From NCBI GenBank assembly GCA_030655215.1, contig JAURVZ010000018.1:62001-126000 (forward strand): a stretch of 64,000 nt of DNA, read 5' to 3'. The notes beneath the pieces are model-generated. The model searched no databases, was not told where the DNA came from, and saw only the letters and a program-made list of their open reading frames with translations. Every line of letters starts with the position of its first letter. The stretch's first letter is position 1. The DNA comes from Pseudolabrys sp. Its GTDB lineage: Bacteria > Pseudomonadota > Alphaproteobacteria > Rhizobiales > Xanthobacteraceae. The translations under genes and the position numbers were made by a program. Below, in pieces: positions 35,964 through 45,425 of the stretch.

Positions 35964-37100
35964 GTGAAGGCCGATTTACATAGCGCCGAGGAGTTCCGGC
36001 TCGCCGCACTCCGTGGCTACGGCATCCTGGATACGCCCCGCGAAGAGGACTTCGACGACGTCGTCAAAGTCGCGGCCCTCATTTGCGATGCGCCGATTTC
36101 CGTCATCAATCTGATCGATCAGGGCCGCCAGTGGTTCAAGGCGGAGGTCGGCCTTGGCGTGCGGGAGACGCCGCTCGAAAGCTCGATCTGCGCGCATGCC
36201 ATTCTGCAGCCGGATCTTTTCATCGTGCCCGACACGACGCTCGACAGGCGCTTCTGTGACAATGCGCTGGTCGTCAACAACCCGCATCTGCGCTTCTATG
36301 CCGGCGCGCTGCTGCAATCGCCGGAAGGCTTTCCGCTCGGCACCGTTTGCATCCTCGATTACAAGCCGCGCAACCTCGACGACAAGCAAAAAGCGTTTCT
36401 GCGGCTGATGGCCAGCCAGGTCATGAAAATGATCGAGCTGCGCCGGATCAACACAACGGAGCACACCGGCAGACTGCGCGCCGAAGCGCTTGTCGAGGAG
36501 AACAAGACGCTGATCCGCGAAGGCGATCATCGCGTGATGAATTCCTTGCAGCTTGTGCAGGCCGTGCTGTCGCTGCAAAGCCGCGATGCTTCAATCAGCG
36601 ATGAAACAAAGGCGCATTTGAAAACCGCGAGCAATCGCGTGCTCGCCATTGCCACCGTTCACAAACAGCTTCATCTGACCGGCAGTCTGGAGGAGCTCGA
36701 TGTCTCGGACTTCCTCAATCGGCTTTGCGAAAGCCTGCAGCAAACGGCGCCCGCTGAAATCACGTCAATCGACGTTGCGGCGGAGCCGGTGATGCTTCGC
36801 TCGGATACGGTCAGCGGCATTGGTCTTCTGGTGGCGGAGCTTGTCACCAACAGTTTCAAATATGCCTATCCCGCGGGCCAGCGCGGAAAAGTCAGCGTTG
36901 CCTTCAGCGGCTCGCCGCAGCGCTGGCGGCTGGAGGTTTCCGATCAGGGTCAGGGGCTGCCCGAAAGTTTCGATATTGATCTGCCGAAGGGCTTCGGCAT
37001 GCAGGCGGTCAAGACGTTCGTTCGGCGTCTAAACGCGGGGATATTGGTCAAGTCAATGCCGGGGAGCACCGTCTTCCAGATTAACGGCGGTGCGCCTTAG
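35964..37100 (+). CDS. GAF-domain sensor histidine kinase, HisKA_2 type
   Basis: This 378-aa cytoplasmic kinase starts at GTG 35964. A GAF domain covers about residues 25-165 (PISVINLIDQGRQWFKAEVG, CAHAILQ, GALLQSPEGFPLGTVCIL). The phospho-acceptor is H189 in EGDHRVMNSLQLVQ, a HisKA_2 box. The ATPase part has LLVAELVTNSFKYAYP and DQGQGLPE, then GFGMQAVK. No membrane segment and no receiver domain are present. It sits 109 nt before the bacteriophytochrome kinase and may share a response partner. Confidence 0.92.
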   Translation: MKADLHSAEEFRLAALRGYGILDTPREEDFDDVVKVAALICDAPISVINLIDQGRQWFKAEVGLGVRETPLESSICAHAILQPDLFIVPDTTLDRRFCDNALVVNNPHLRFYAGALLQSPEGFPLGTVCILDYKPRNLDDKQKAFLRLMASQVMKMIELRRINTTEHTGRLRAEALVEENKTLIREGDHRVMNSLQLVQAVLSLQSRDASISDETKAHLKTASNRVLAIATVHKQLHLTGSLEELDVSDFLNRLCESLQQTAPAEITSIDVAAEPVMLRSDTVSGIGLLVAELVTNSFKYAYPAGQRGKVSVAFSGSPQRWRLEVSDQGQGLPESFDIDLPKGFGMQAVKTFVRRLNAGILVKSMPGSTVFQINGGAP

Positions 37101-37208
37101 CTGGCGCCGCACAGAGCCTATGCGTTTACCAGCGCGCAAACTTTGGGAACTTTTTGTGCCGTTCGCCATTACGATTAGGCATTTTTCGGGTGGGGTTAGA
37201 TAGCGGAC

Positions 37209-39773
37209 GTGGATGAGCTCGCCGGCAAACTCGACCTCACGAATTGCGACCGTGAACCGATCCATATACCGGGGACAATTCAGCCCTTCGGGTTTCTCAT
37301 TGCCGTCGCGTCGGACTGGCTGATCGGCTGCGTCTCGGAAAACATCGAGCGGTTTCTCGGCCTGTCGCCGGAGCGGCTGATTGGCCAGCCTTTGGCTGAA
37401 TTCTTCCCGGCAAAAACGCTGCATGATCTGCGCAACCGGGTAGCAATGCTGCGCGGCGCCGATGCGGTCGAGCGTGTGTACGATGCCGAGCTGACCCGCG
37501 GCGGGCCGCATTTCGACATCGCCATCCATCTGTCCGGATCGCTGATCGTCATTGAAGCGGAGCCCGCCACGGGCGATTACCGCGACGCGACCGGTACGGT
37601 GCGCTCGATGATGTCGCGGCTGGATCAGACGCCGGACCTGCGCGCGTTTCTGCGAGAAGGCGCGCGCCAAGTGCGCGGCCTGCTCGGCTACGACCGCGTC
37701 ATGGTCTACAAGTTTTCGCCGGATGGCTCCGGCGAGGTGATGGCCGAGGCGGCCAAGACTGGCATTGGCAGTTTTCTCGGGCTGCATTATCCGGCGAGCG
37801 ACATCCCGCAGCAGGCGCGGCTGCTGTATCTGCGCAATCAGCTGCGCATCATCACCGACATCAAGGCGACATCGGTGCCGCTGTATCCGGCAAGCGATCG
37901 CGGCATGCATCATATCGACCTGTCTTTGTCGATGCTGCGCTCGGTCTCGCCGATTCACATCGAGTACCTCAAGAACATGGGCGTCGGCGCCTCGATGTCG
38001 ATCTCCATTGTCGTTGACGGCGTGCTGTGGGGCCTGTTTGCCTGCCACCATTATTCGCCGCGCCTGCCGACCTTCCAGATGCGCTCGGTGGCCGAGTTGT
38101 TCGCGCAGATGTTCTCGATGCGGCTGGAGAGCCGCGAGCGCCGCGAGATTGTCGAGTATGAGCGCAAGGCGCGCGATATTTCCGATCAGTTGCTTGGCGC
38201 TGTTGCGTCCGACGAAACGCTGCTCAAGGATCCGGACTGGCTCGCCGACATTCTGACGCATGCGATCCCCGCCGACGGCGTCGGCGTCTGGATCAATGGC
38301 AGTTACGCCTTTTCCGGCACGACGCCGAACCAGGCGGCGTTCAGGCAGATCGTGCGCGCGCTCAACGGCAAGGCGGCTGGCAAGATTTATGCGACCGATC
38401 ATATCGGTGCGCTGTTGCGCAACGATGCCCCGGAGGTCGCGCCGGTTGCCGGACTTTTGGCGATTCCGATTTCGCGTTCGCCGCGCGACTATGTCGTTCT
38501 GTTTCGCACCGAATTGATCCGGTCGGTGCGCTGGGCCGGCGATCCGCACAAGCCGGCGAAGTTCGGGCCGAATGGTCCGCGTCTGACGCCGCGCGAAAGC
38601 TTCGCCGAATGGAAAGAGCTGGTGCAGGGCCGCTCAAAGCAGTTTACCTCCTCTGAACTGCGCGTGGCCGAGACATTGCGCGCGACGTTGATTGAGGTGG
38701 TGCTGCGGCTGGCGGATGAGGCGGCGGCGGAGCGGCATCAGGCCAATGCGCGGCAGGAGCTTTTGATCGCCGAATTGAACCATCGCGTGCGCAACATCCT
38801 CGGCGTCATCCGCGGCCTGATCCGGCAATCGCAGCCGGACGATGAGGCGGTCAAGGAGTTCGTTAAACTCGTCGATGGCCGTATTCACGCGCTCGCCCGC
38901 GCGCATAATCAGATCACCGACGATCACTGGGGCCCGGCGCCGTTCGAGACCCTGATCGCGGCGGAAGCGGCGGCCTTCGCCTCCGACCGCGTCGAACGGC
39001 TGAGCGCCAGTGGACCGCCGGTGCTGCTCAACCCGCAGGCTTACTCGTCGATGGCGCTGGTGATGCACGAGCTTGTCACCAATGCGACCAAGTACGGCGC
39101 GCTGTCCAATTACGACGGCAGGGCCCGGATCGAATGGCAGCGCACGAAGGGTGGCGACCTGATCGTTACCTGGAAGGAAAGCGGCGGGCCCGAAGTTCAG
39201 AAGCCCAAGCGCAAAGGCTTCGGCACGACCATCGTCGAGCGTTCGGTGCCGTACGATCTCGGCGGCGCGGCGGAAGCGCATTACGATCCGGCCGGATTCT
39301 GGGCGCAGTTCACCATTCCGGCGCGTCACGTCTCGGAGGCGCGGTCCTTCGCCGGGCCGGTGCTCAAGTTCAAGCGTCCGGCGCTCAACCATCCGCAGGA
39401 GCCGCCACCGAAATTCCTTGCCGATCGCAAGGTGCTCCTTGTCGAGGACAGCCTGATCATTTCGCTCGACGCAGAAGACATCCTGCTGCGGCTTGGCGCG
39501 GAGATGGTCACGACACATGCGACGATGGATGGCGCGCTGGACCATCTCGATACCGAGCGGCCGGCGCTGGCCATTCTCGATATCAATCTCGGCGACCAGA
39601 CCAGCTACCCGATCGCCGACCGGCTGCTGGAAATGGGCGTGCCGTTCATCTTCGCCAGCGGTTATGGCGAGCAAGCGTCACTGCCGATGGAGCACCGCAA
39701 CCGCCTGATGGTGCAGAAGCCCTACACGCTCGAGAACGTCGCGCGCACGCTTGCAGAATTGGTTGGTATCTGA
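37209..39773 (+). CDS. bphP: bacteriophytochrome with HWE-type kinase and receiver domain
   Basis: This 854-aa red/far-red photoreceptor starts at GTG 37209. Cys13 in LTNCDREPIHIPG is the biliverdin attachment site. Domains in order are PAS (about 15-115), GAF (130-300, with PASDIPQQAR and the RGMHHIDLS His), PHY (320-500), HWE-type kinase with H525 in ELNHRVRNILG, an ATPase domain with MHELVTNATKYGALS, and a C-terminal receiver (about 730-850) with phospho-acceptor D791 in ILDINLG and KPYT. The receiver in the same chain suggests internal phosphotransfer. No haem oxygenase gene for biliverdin is in the window. Confidence 0.95.
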   Translation: MDELAGKLDLTNCDREPIHIPGTIQPFGFLIAVASDWLIGCVSENIERFLGLSPERLIGQPLAEFFPAKTLHDLRNRVAMLRGADAVERVYDAELTRGGPHFDIAIHLSGSLIVIEAEPATGDYRDATGTVRSMMSRLDQTPDLRAFLREGARQVRGLLGYDRVMVYKFSPDGSGEVMAEAAKTGIGSFLGLHYPASDIPQQARLLYLRNQLRIITDIKATSVPLYPASDRGMHHIDLSLSMLRSVSPIHIEYLKNMGVGASMSISIVVDGVLWGLFACHHYSPRLPTFQMRSVAELFAQMFSMRLESRERREIVEYERKARDISDQLLGAVASDETLLKDPDWLADILTHAIPADGVGVWINGSYAFSGTTPNQAAFRQIVRALNGKAAGKIYATDHIGALLRNDAPEVAPVAGLLAIPISRSPRDYVVLFRTELIRSVRWAGDPHKPAKFGPNGPRLTPRESFAEWKELVQGRSKQFTSSELRVAETLRATLIEVVLRLADEAAAERHQANARQELLIAELNHRVRNILGVIRGLIRQSQPDDEAVKEFVKLVDGRIHALARAHNQITDDHWGPAPFETLIAAEAAAFASDRVERLSASGPPVLLNPQAYSSMALVMHELVTNATKYGALSNYDGRARIEWQRTKGGDLIVTWKESGGPEVQKPKRKGFGTTIVERSVPYDLGGAAEAHYDPAGFWAQFTIPARHVSEARSFAGPVLKFKRPALNHPQEPPPKFLADRKVLLVEDSLIISLDAEDILLRLGAEMVTTHATMDGALDHLDTERPALAILDINLGDQTSYPIADRLLEMGVPFIFASGYGEQASLPMEHRNRLMVQKPYTLENVARTLAELVGI

Positions 39774-39847
39774 GACAGACCTTCCGCGAGCGCCTTTCCG
39801 GCGCCCCAATCTGTCCTTTGATTGAGGGCGGGTAAGGACTTCACGCC

Positions 39848-40396
39848 ATGAATGGTTTTCTCGGCTTGCTGCGCAAGGACCCGGTGATTTCCGCCGCGGC
39901 GGTCGTGTTCGTCGTCGGCCTGGCCACGATCGGCGGATTTTTCTTTTTCGAGTATGTGCTGGGCTATCCGCCATGCCCGCTGTGCCTCGACCAGCGCAAG
40001 GCGTTCTATGCCGCCGTGCCGCTCGCCGCGCTGCTCTGGCTCGGCGCCAGCTTTGGCGCATCGCGCAAGGTGTTGCTGCTCGGTTTTGCCGTGATCGGCC
40101 TGCTGATGCTCTGGAATACCGGTCTGTCCGCATTTCACGCTGGCGTCGAATACAAGTTCTGGCCGGGCCCGAGCGATTGCTCCGGCGCGCTCAACTCACT
40201 CGGCACGGCCGGCGGCATGCTGGACCGGCTGCAGAGCATTCGGGTCGTGCGCTGCGACGAGGCGGCCTGGACGTTCCTCGGCATTTCGCTCGCCGGTTAC
40301 GATGTGCTGGTGTCGCTGTTTTTGGCGGTGGTGGCGGGCCTGGGGTTTAAGGCGGCCCGCGAGCGGCCGCCGGAAGACAGCATTTCCCGGGACTAG
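39848..40396 (+). CDS. dsbB: disulfide bond formation protein B
   Basis: This 182-aa quinone reductase of the inner membrane reoxidises DsbA. It has four hydrophobic segments. The first periplasmic pair is C43-x-x-C46 in PPCPLCLDQRK. The second pair is C111 (GPSDCSGAL) and C136 (VVRCDEAAW). A hairpin (39790-39804, GCGCC/GGCGC) lies between bphP and this gene. Confidence 0.92.
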   Translation: MNGFLGLLRKDPVISAAAVVFVVGLATIGGFFFFEYVLGYPPCPLCLDQRKAFYAAVPLAALLWLGASFGASRKVLLLGFAVIGLLMLWNTGLSAFHAGVEYKFWPGPSDCSGALNSLGTAGGMLDRLQSIRVVRCDEAAWTFLGISLAGYDVLVSLFLAVVAGLGFKAARERPPEDSISRD

Positions 40397-40601
40397 AAAC
40401 GATTACGGCCACGAAGGAGAGGCGCGGGTACATCCGCCGTCGCCTGCTATTCGTGGCCGTCCGCAGCAGTTTCCCGCCGCGCCGTGATGGAGCCAAACCG
40501 GTTGGCTTTGCTCAACATCACCGTCTGAACGCATATGGGTGGCGCTGGGTTCCAGCGCAAGGGGTAACTTGGGGTGACGGCGATCCGCCACCCCTCTAGG
40601 G
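40397..40601. other. hairpin-rich intergenic region, possible structured RNA
   Basis: The 205 bp between the convergent dsbB and nrdB genes have no coding frame. They hold a perfect 11-bp inverted repeat (ACGGCCACGAA 40405-40415 with TTCGTGGCCGT 40450-40460), a 7-bp stem (GCGCTGG 40542-40548 with CCAGCGC 40552-40558), and a long stem next to the nrdB stop (GGGGTGACGG 40571-40580 with CCGCCACCCC 40585-40594). The last may serve as a terminator, although no T-run follows on either strand. Together they could be an RNA gene. Confidence 0.4.
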
Positions 40602-41726
40602 TCAGTCCCAGGCCAGCGCGCCGCCGTTCTGGTATTCGATGACGCGGGTTTCGAAGAAGTTCTTTTCCTTCTTCAAATCCATCGCTTCCGACATCCACGG
40701 GAACGGGTTTTCCGTTTCGGCGAACACGGCTGAGAGGCCGATCTGCGCGGCGCGGCGGTTGGCGATGAAGTGCATGTACTGCTCGCACAATGCCGCATTC
40801 AGCCCGAGGAAGCCGCGCGGCATCGTATCGCGCGCGTAAGCCGCCTCCAGCGCCGCGGCGTCGACCAGCATCTGCCGCACTTCATCCTGGAACGTCTTGG
40901 TCCAGAGATGCGGGTTCTCGTTCTTGATCTGGTTGATGACGTCGATGCCGAAGTTCAGATGGATCGACTCATCGCGCAATATGTACTGATACTGCTCAGC
41001 AATGCCGACCATCTTGTTGCGGCGGCCGAGCGACAAGATCTGGGCAAAGCCGGTGTAGAACCACATGCCTTCGAACACGACATAGAAGGCGATGAGGTCG
41101 CGCAGGAACGCCTGATCGGTTTCCAGCGTGCCGGTCTTGAAATCCGGATCGTCGAGATGCTGCGTGTGTTTGAGCGCCCAGGCCGCCTTGTCGGTGATCG
41201 ACGGGACTTCGCGGTACATGTTGAACAGTTCGCCCTCGTCGAGGCCGAGGCTTTCGACGATGTACTGGAAGGTGTGCGTATGCACCGCTTCCTCGAAAGC
41301 CTGGCGCAGCAGATATTGCCGACATTCCGGATTGGTCAGATGGCGGTAGATCGCCAGCACGATGTTGTTGGCAACCAGCGATTCGGACGCGGCGAAGAAG
41401 CCGAGATTGCGCTTGATCGATCGCCGCTCGTCTTCGGTCAGGCCATCGCGTGACTTCCACAATGCGATGTCTGCTTGCATCGACACTTCGGTCGGCATCC
41501 AGTGATTGTTGCAGCCCGAGAGATATTTCTCCCACGCCCAGCGATATTTCAGCGGTAGCAATTGATTGACGTCGGCGCGGCAGTTGATCATCGCCTTTTC
41601 ATCGACGCTGACGCGGGCCGCGCCGCGCGTGATGACGCCGAGGCCGGCGGCATGATCGTCATCGGCGACGATCGGGGTGACAGGGAGTTTCGGCTTTGGC
41701 GCCGCGGTGTCGGACCAGTCGAGCAT
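40602..41726 (-). CDS. nrdB: ribonucleotide reductase small subunit, class Ic-like (Tyr replaced by Phe)
   Basis: This 374-aa R2 subunit houses the metal cofactor that starts the radical in NrdA. Ligands read as E115 (ASESLVANN), E146 and H149 (FEEAVHTH), E219 (VVFEGMW), E253 and H256 (RDESIH). The residue four after the ligand His, normally the radical Tyr, is F153. The first ligand is Glu, not Asp. Both features, and the spacings 31, 73 and 34 between ligands, match the Chlamydia trachomatis Mn/Fe class Ic R2 as I recall it. It follows nrdA by 24 nt. Confidence 0.93.
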   Translation of the reverse strand: MLDWSDTAAPKPKLPVTPIVADDDHAAGLGVITRGAARVSVDEKAMINCRADVNQLLPLKYRWAWEKYLSGCNNHWMPTEVSMQADIALWKSRDGLTEDERRSIKRNLGFFAASESLVANNIVLAIYRHLTNPECRQYLLRQAFEEAVHTHTFQYIVESLGLDEGELFNMYREVPSITDKAAWALKHTQHLDDPDFKTGTLETDQAFLRDLIAFYVVFEGMWFYTGFAQILSLGRRNKMVGIAEQYQYILRDESIHLNFGIDVINQIKNENPHLWTKTFQDEVRQMLVDAAALEAAYARDTMPRGFLGLNAALCEQYMHFIANRRAAQIGLSAVFAETENPFPWMSEAMDLKKEKNFFETRVIEYQNGGALAWD

Positions 41727-41750
41727 TGTCTTGTTCCTTTTCTTGCTTTC

Positions 41751-44600
41751 TTACTGGCAGGCTTCGCATTCCGGATCGCTGATTAAGCAAGCCTTGCCCT
41801 CAATGATGATCGGCTCGGAAGCAATGGCGACGAAGGACGACACAGCGTTGAGCTTGCCGTCGGTGCCCTTGAGAGTCGATTTCTCGACATGCGAGGCGCT
41901 GCGCGAACGCAGATAGTAGGTGGTCTTCAAGCCGCGCTCCCAGGCCATCTGGTAAAGCTGGTCGAGCTTCTTGCCGTTCGGCGCGGCGATGTAGAGGTTG
42001 AGCGACTGCGCCTGATCGATCCATTTCTGCCGGCGCGCGGCGCTTTCGATCAACCACGACGAGTCGATCTCGAAGGCCGTGGCATAGATCGCCTTGATGT
42101 CGTCCGGCACGCGATCAATCGTGCCGACGCTGCCGTCGAAATATTTCAGGTCGGAGACCATGACCTCGTCCCACAGCCCGCGCGCCTTCAGATCGCGCAC
42201 GAGATATTCGTTCACCACGGTGAAATCGCCGGACATGTTCGATTTGACGTACAGGTTCTGGTAACCGGGCTCGATCGACTGCGACACGCCGCAGATGTTG
42301 GAGATCGTCGCCGTCGGCGCAATTGCCATGGTGTTGGAGTTGCGCATGCCGTGCTGCTTGACGCGGGCCCGCAGCGCATTCCAGTCGAGCGTTGAGGACG
42401 CTTCCAGGGTCACGCCGCGCGCGTGCGACAGCATCTGCACCGAGTCGATCGGCAATATGCCGCGGCTCCACAACGAGCCCTCGTAGGACGGATACTTGCC
42501 GCGTTCGCTGGCGAGCTGCGACGAGCCCGAAATCGCGTAGTAGCTGATCGCTTCCATGCTTTCGTCGGCGAACTTGACCGCCGCGTCCGATGCCATGGCA
42601 ATGCGCTGGATCTGCAACGCATCCTGGAAGCCCATGATGCCAAGGCCGACCGGGCGATGCCGCATATTGGAACGGCGCGCTTCGGGGATGGTGTAGAAGT
42701 TTACGTCCAGCACATTGTCGAGCATGCGCATCGCGGTCGCCACCGTGCGGGCCAGCTTGTCGCGGTCGAGGCCGTTCGGCGTCACGTGGTTGACCAGGTT
42801 GATTGAGCCGAGATTGCACACGGCGACTTCGTCGTCGGATGTGTTGAGCGTGATCTCGGTGCACAGGTTGGAGGAGTGCACCACGCCGCAATGCTGCTGC
42901 GGCGAGCGGATGTTGCACGGATCCTTGAAGGTGATCCATGGATGCCCGGTCTCGAACAGCATGGTCAGCATGCGGCGCCACAGATCGACGGCGCGCAATG
43001 TCTTGAACACTTTCAGTTCGCCGCGCGCAGCGCGCGCTTCGGCGGCTTCATAAGCCAAAGCAAACTCCGGACCGTAGAGGTCGTGCAGGTCCGGCGTCTC
43101 GTCCGGCGAGAACAAGGTCCAGGCGCCATCTTCACGCACGCGCTGCATGAACAGGTCGGGCACCCAATTGGCGGTGTTCATGTCATGCGTGCGGCGACGG
43201 TCGTCGCCGGTGTTCTTGCGCAGGTCGAGGAATTCCTCGATGTCGATGTGCCATGTTTCGAGATAGGCGCAGACCGCGCCCTTGCGCTTGCCGCCCTGGT
43301 TGACCGCGATGGCGGTATCGTTGGCCACTTTCAGGAACGGCACCACGCCTTGCGAGGCGCCATTGGTGCCCTTGATATGCGCGCCTAGGCCGCGCACGCG
43401 GGTCCAGTCATTGCCGAGGCCGCCGGCATATTTCGACAGTAACGCATTGTCCTTGACCGACTTGAAGATGCCGTCGAGATCGTCCGGCACGCTGGTCAGG
43501 AAGCAGGACGACAGCTGCGGCCGCAGAGTGCCGGAGTTGAACAGGGTCGGCGTTGACGACATGAAATCGAACGACGACAGCAGGCGGTAGAATTCAATGG
43601 CGCGATCTTCGCGGTCGATCTCGCGAATGGCGAGGCCCATGGCGACACGCATGAAGAAAGCCTGCGGCATCTCGAAACGCGTCTCATTGCTGTGAATGAG
43701 ATAGCGGTCGTAAAGCGTCTGCAATCCGAGGAACTGGAAAGTTCGGTCGCGCTGCGCTTCGAGCGCGGCGGACACTTTGGTGAGGTCGAACTTGGCCAGC
43801 TCCGGATCGACCAGCTTCAATTCGATAGCGCGCTTGATGTAAGCCGGGAAATATTCGGTGTAGTCGAGCGCGGTGCCTTCGGCGGTGTCGCCGAGCACAA
43901 AGGTGCCGGCCTCGTCGGAGAGTTTGTCGAGCAGCAGCCGGGCGCTGACATAGGTGAAGTTCGGTTCGGCTTCGATCAGCACGCGCGCCGCCATGATCTT
44001 GGCGAGCGCCAATTCTGAGGTGGTCATGCCGTCATAGATGTTGCGCTTGATCTCGGTCATCACCGCATCGGGATCGACATCGGCGAGGCCGTGACAGGCA
44101 AGCTGCACGCTTTGCGCGACGCGAGCCATATCAAGCGCGATGTCGCGGCCGGTACCGGTTTTCAGCCGCATCGCGGGGGCAGCGGACTTCGCCGGCACGG
44201 CCTTCTCGGCCTCGCGCGCTTTCGAGCGCTCCTCGCGATACAGCACGTAAGCGCGCGCCACTTTGTGGTGCTCGCTACGCATCAAGGCGAGTTCGACCTG
44301 ATCCTGAATGTCTTCGATATGGAAGGTGCGGCCCTCGCCGGCGCGGCGCGTCAGCGCGTTGAACACCTGGCCGCTCAACGCCTCGACCGCTTCATGGATG
44401 CGGCGCGAGGCAGCAGCAGCGCCGCCTTCAACGGCAAGAAAGGCCTTGGTCAGCGCGACGGAGATTTTGCTGACGTCGAACGGCGTCACCGCGCCGTTGC
44501 GGCGGATGACCTGATAGCCCGGCTCGGCGGAGTTACGCGCGGTGGATTGCGCGAGCGGCAGTGGCGGTGTGGTGGTGGGAAAATCGGAAGCGAGAGACAT
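41751..44600 (-). CDS. nrdA: ribonucleotide reductase large subunit
   Basis: This 949-aa class I R1 subunit reduces ribonucleoside diphosphates. ATG 44600 (MSLASDFP) is preferred; an upstream in-frame start would fall in the leader. An ATP cone covers residues 29-123 (YQVIRRNGAVTPFDVSKI) and a second cone-like stretch about 144-225. Catalytic cysteines appear in LSSCFLTSV, SSNLCTEI and AVCNLGSINL, and the C-terminal redox pair in DPECEACQ. Two cones are usual in class Ic partners. The 5' leader holds a cobalamin riboswitch. Confidence 0.95.
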   Translation of the reverse strand: MSLASDFPTTTPPLPLAQSTARNSAEPGYQVIRRNGAVTPFDVSKISVALTKAFLAVEGGAAAASRRIHEAVEALSGQVFNALTRRAGEGRTFHIEDIQDQVELALMRSEHHKVARAYVLYREERSKAREAEKAVPAKSAAPAMRLKTGTGRDIALDMARVAQSVQLACHGLADVDPDAVMTEIKRNIYDGMTTSELALAKIMAARVLIEAEPNFTYVSARLLLDKLSDEAGTFVLGDTAEGTALDYTEYFPAYIKRAIELKLVDPELAKFDLTKVSAALEAQRDRTFQFLGLQTLYDRYLIHSNETRFEMPQAFFMRVAMGLAIREIDREDRAIEFYRLLSSFDFMSSTPTLFNSGTLRPQLSSCFLTSVPDDLDGIFKSVKDNALLSKYAGGLGNDWTRVRGLGAHIKGTNGASQGVVPFLKVANDTAIAVNQGGKRKGAVCAYLETWHIDIEEFLDLRKNTGDDRRRTHDMNTANWVPDLFMQRVREDGAWTLFSPDETPDLHDLYGPEFALAYEAAEARAARGELKVFKTLRAVDLWRRMLTMLFETGHPWITFKDPCNIRSPQQHCGVVHSSNLCTEITLNTSDDEVAVCNLGSINLVNHVTPNGLDRDKLARTVATAMRMLDNVLDVNFYTIPEARRSNMRHRPVGLGIMGFQDALQIQRIAMASDAAVKFADESMEAISYYAISGSSQLASERGKYPSYEGSLWSRGILPIDSVQMLSHARGVTLEASSTLDWNALRARVKQHGMRNSNTMAIAPTATISNICGVSQSIEPGYQNLYVKSNMSGDFTVVNEYLVRDLKARGLWDEVMVSDLKYFDGSVGTIDRVPDDIKAIYATAFEIDSSWLIESAARRQKWIDQAQSLNLYIAAPNGKKLDQLYQMAWERGLKTTYYLRSRSASHVEKSTLKGTDGKLNAVSSFVAIASEPIIIEGKACLISDPECEACQ

Positions 44601-44728
44601 TGGCGGCAGACCCCGAAGTGTTAGGGGCAGGGGCCAATGAAAGGTGTGATGAAAAACGCGCAAAGCATGAGCCCGCGCACAGTTCAGCCACGACCTACCG
44701 GGACACCCCGCCCGAGGACGATTACGTC

Positions 44729-44918
44729 TGTCACGGCAGGTCTCCTGGCTCGCGGGTCGTAGCTTCTGTCCTGTCTTCCCGGGATTTTGCGATCCCAGTG
44801 ACTTTACGTGGACGTCGGCTCGCCGCTTACAGTTGCGGGGGCAGCTTCGGCATAGGCCAACGTGGCTGAACCGAATTCCCTCTTAGCTCCAAGCCTTGCG
44901 GCTCGGAGAACCATGACA
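44729..44918 (-). promoter_or_regulatory. cobalamin riboswitch controlling nrdAB
   Basis: On the minus strand the leader contains the B12 box AGCCAGGAGACCTGCC (44735-44750), the core GCCCCCGCAACTGTAAGCGG (within 44824-44845) and CTAAGAGGGAA (about 44876-44886). The closing P1 helix is TGTCATGG (44911-44918) with CCGTGACA (44729-44736). These are the hallmarks of the adenosylcobalamin aptamer. The remaining leader (44601-44728) holds G/C-rich segments that could mask the nrdA start. Coenzyme B12 should switch nrdAB off. The rest of the 386-bp gap (44919-44986) shows nothing else. Confidence 0.93.
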
Positions 44919-44986
44919 ACTACATATGGGGGTAAGGGCCCGAGTCGTGTCAAGAGATTGCGGCGGCTATCCCCGCAATGCACCGG

Positions 44987-45418
44987 TCAGGCTTTCGGAT
45001 TTGCCCCGTAGCGCAAAGTGCCGGCAATCGGATCGCCGCCGCCGTTGCGATCGTTCGGATGCTGCACGCCCTCGTAAACAGGCACACACGCGAAGTCGAA
45101 CGGGCTCACGCCCTCAAAGCAGGCGACATTGACGCCGAGCTGGTTCGGGTTCGAACGGCGGCGGTGATGCGTGTAGATACCGCAGACCGAGCAGAAGTGA
45201 TGCTCGGCGACCTTGGTGTTGAATTGATAGAGGCTCAACACCTCCGTACCGGCTGTCACGATAAGGTCCTCAAACGCCGCACTGACGACGACGGCACCAC
45301 GCATCCGGCAGTACGAACAGTTGCAGCGGCGCGGCTTGTCCAGACCTTCGGGAATGCGGACGGTGAAACGCACAGCGCCGCAATGGCATGCACCGTTCAG
45401 CCGAGGAGCGTCTGTCAT
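44987..45418 (-). CDS. GFA-family (glutathione-dependent formaldehyde-activating-like) zinc protein
   Basis: This 143-aa protein has the CENP-V/GFA fold. Zinc ligands appear in ACHCGAVRF, CNCSYCRMRG and CSVCGIYTHH. Family members were named for formaldehyde adduct formation with glutathione, but most have no proven activity. It is read towards the riboswitch of nrdA, and no terminator stands between them. Confidence 0.9.
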   Translation of the reverse strand: MTDAPRLNGACHCGAVRFTVRIPEGLDKPRRCNCSYCRMRGAVVVSAAFEDLIVTAGTEVLSLYQFNTKVAEHHFCSVCGIYTHHRRRSNPNQLGVNVACFEGVSPFDFACVPVYEGVQHPNDRNGGGDPIAGTLRYGANPKA

Positions 45419-45425
45419 TGAAGCC

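Noticed and set aside
37053-38549. 498-aa minus-strand frame
   Set aside because: Antisense to the bacteriophytochrome, which has every expected motif on the plus strand.
40571-40594. Simple rho-independent terminator for nrdB
   Set aside because: The stem is good but no T-run follows on the minus strand, so I list it only as part of a hairpin-rich region.
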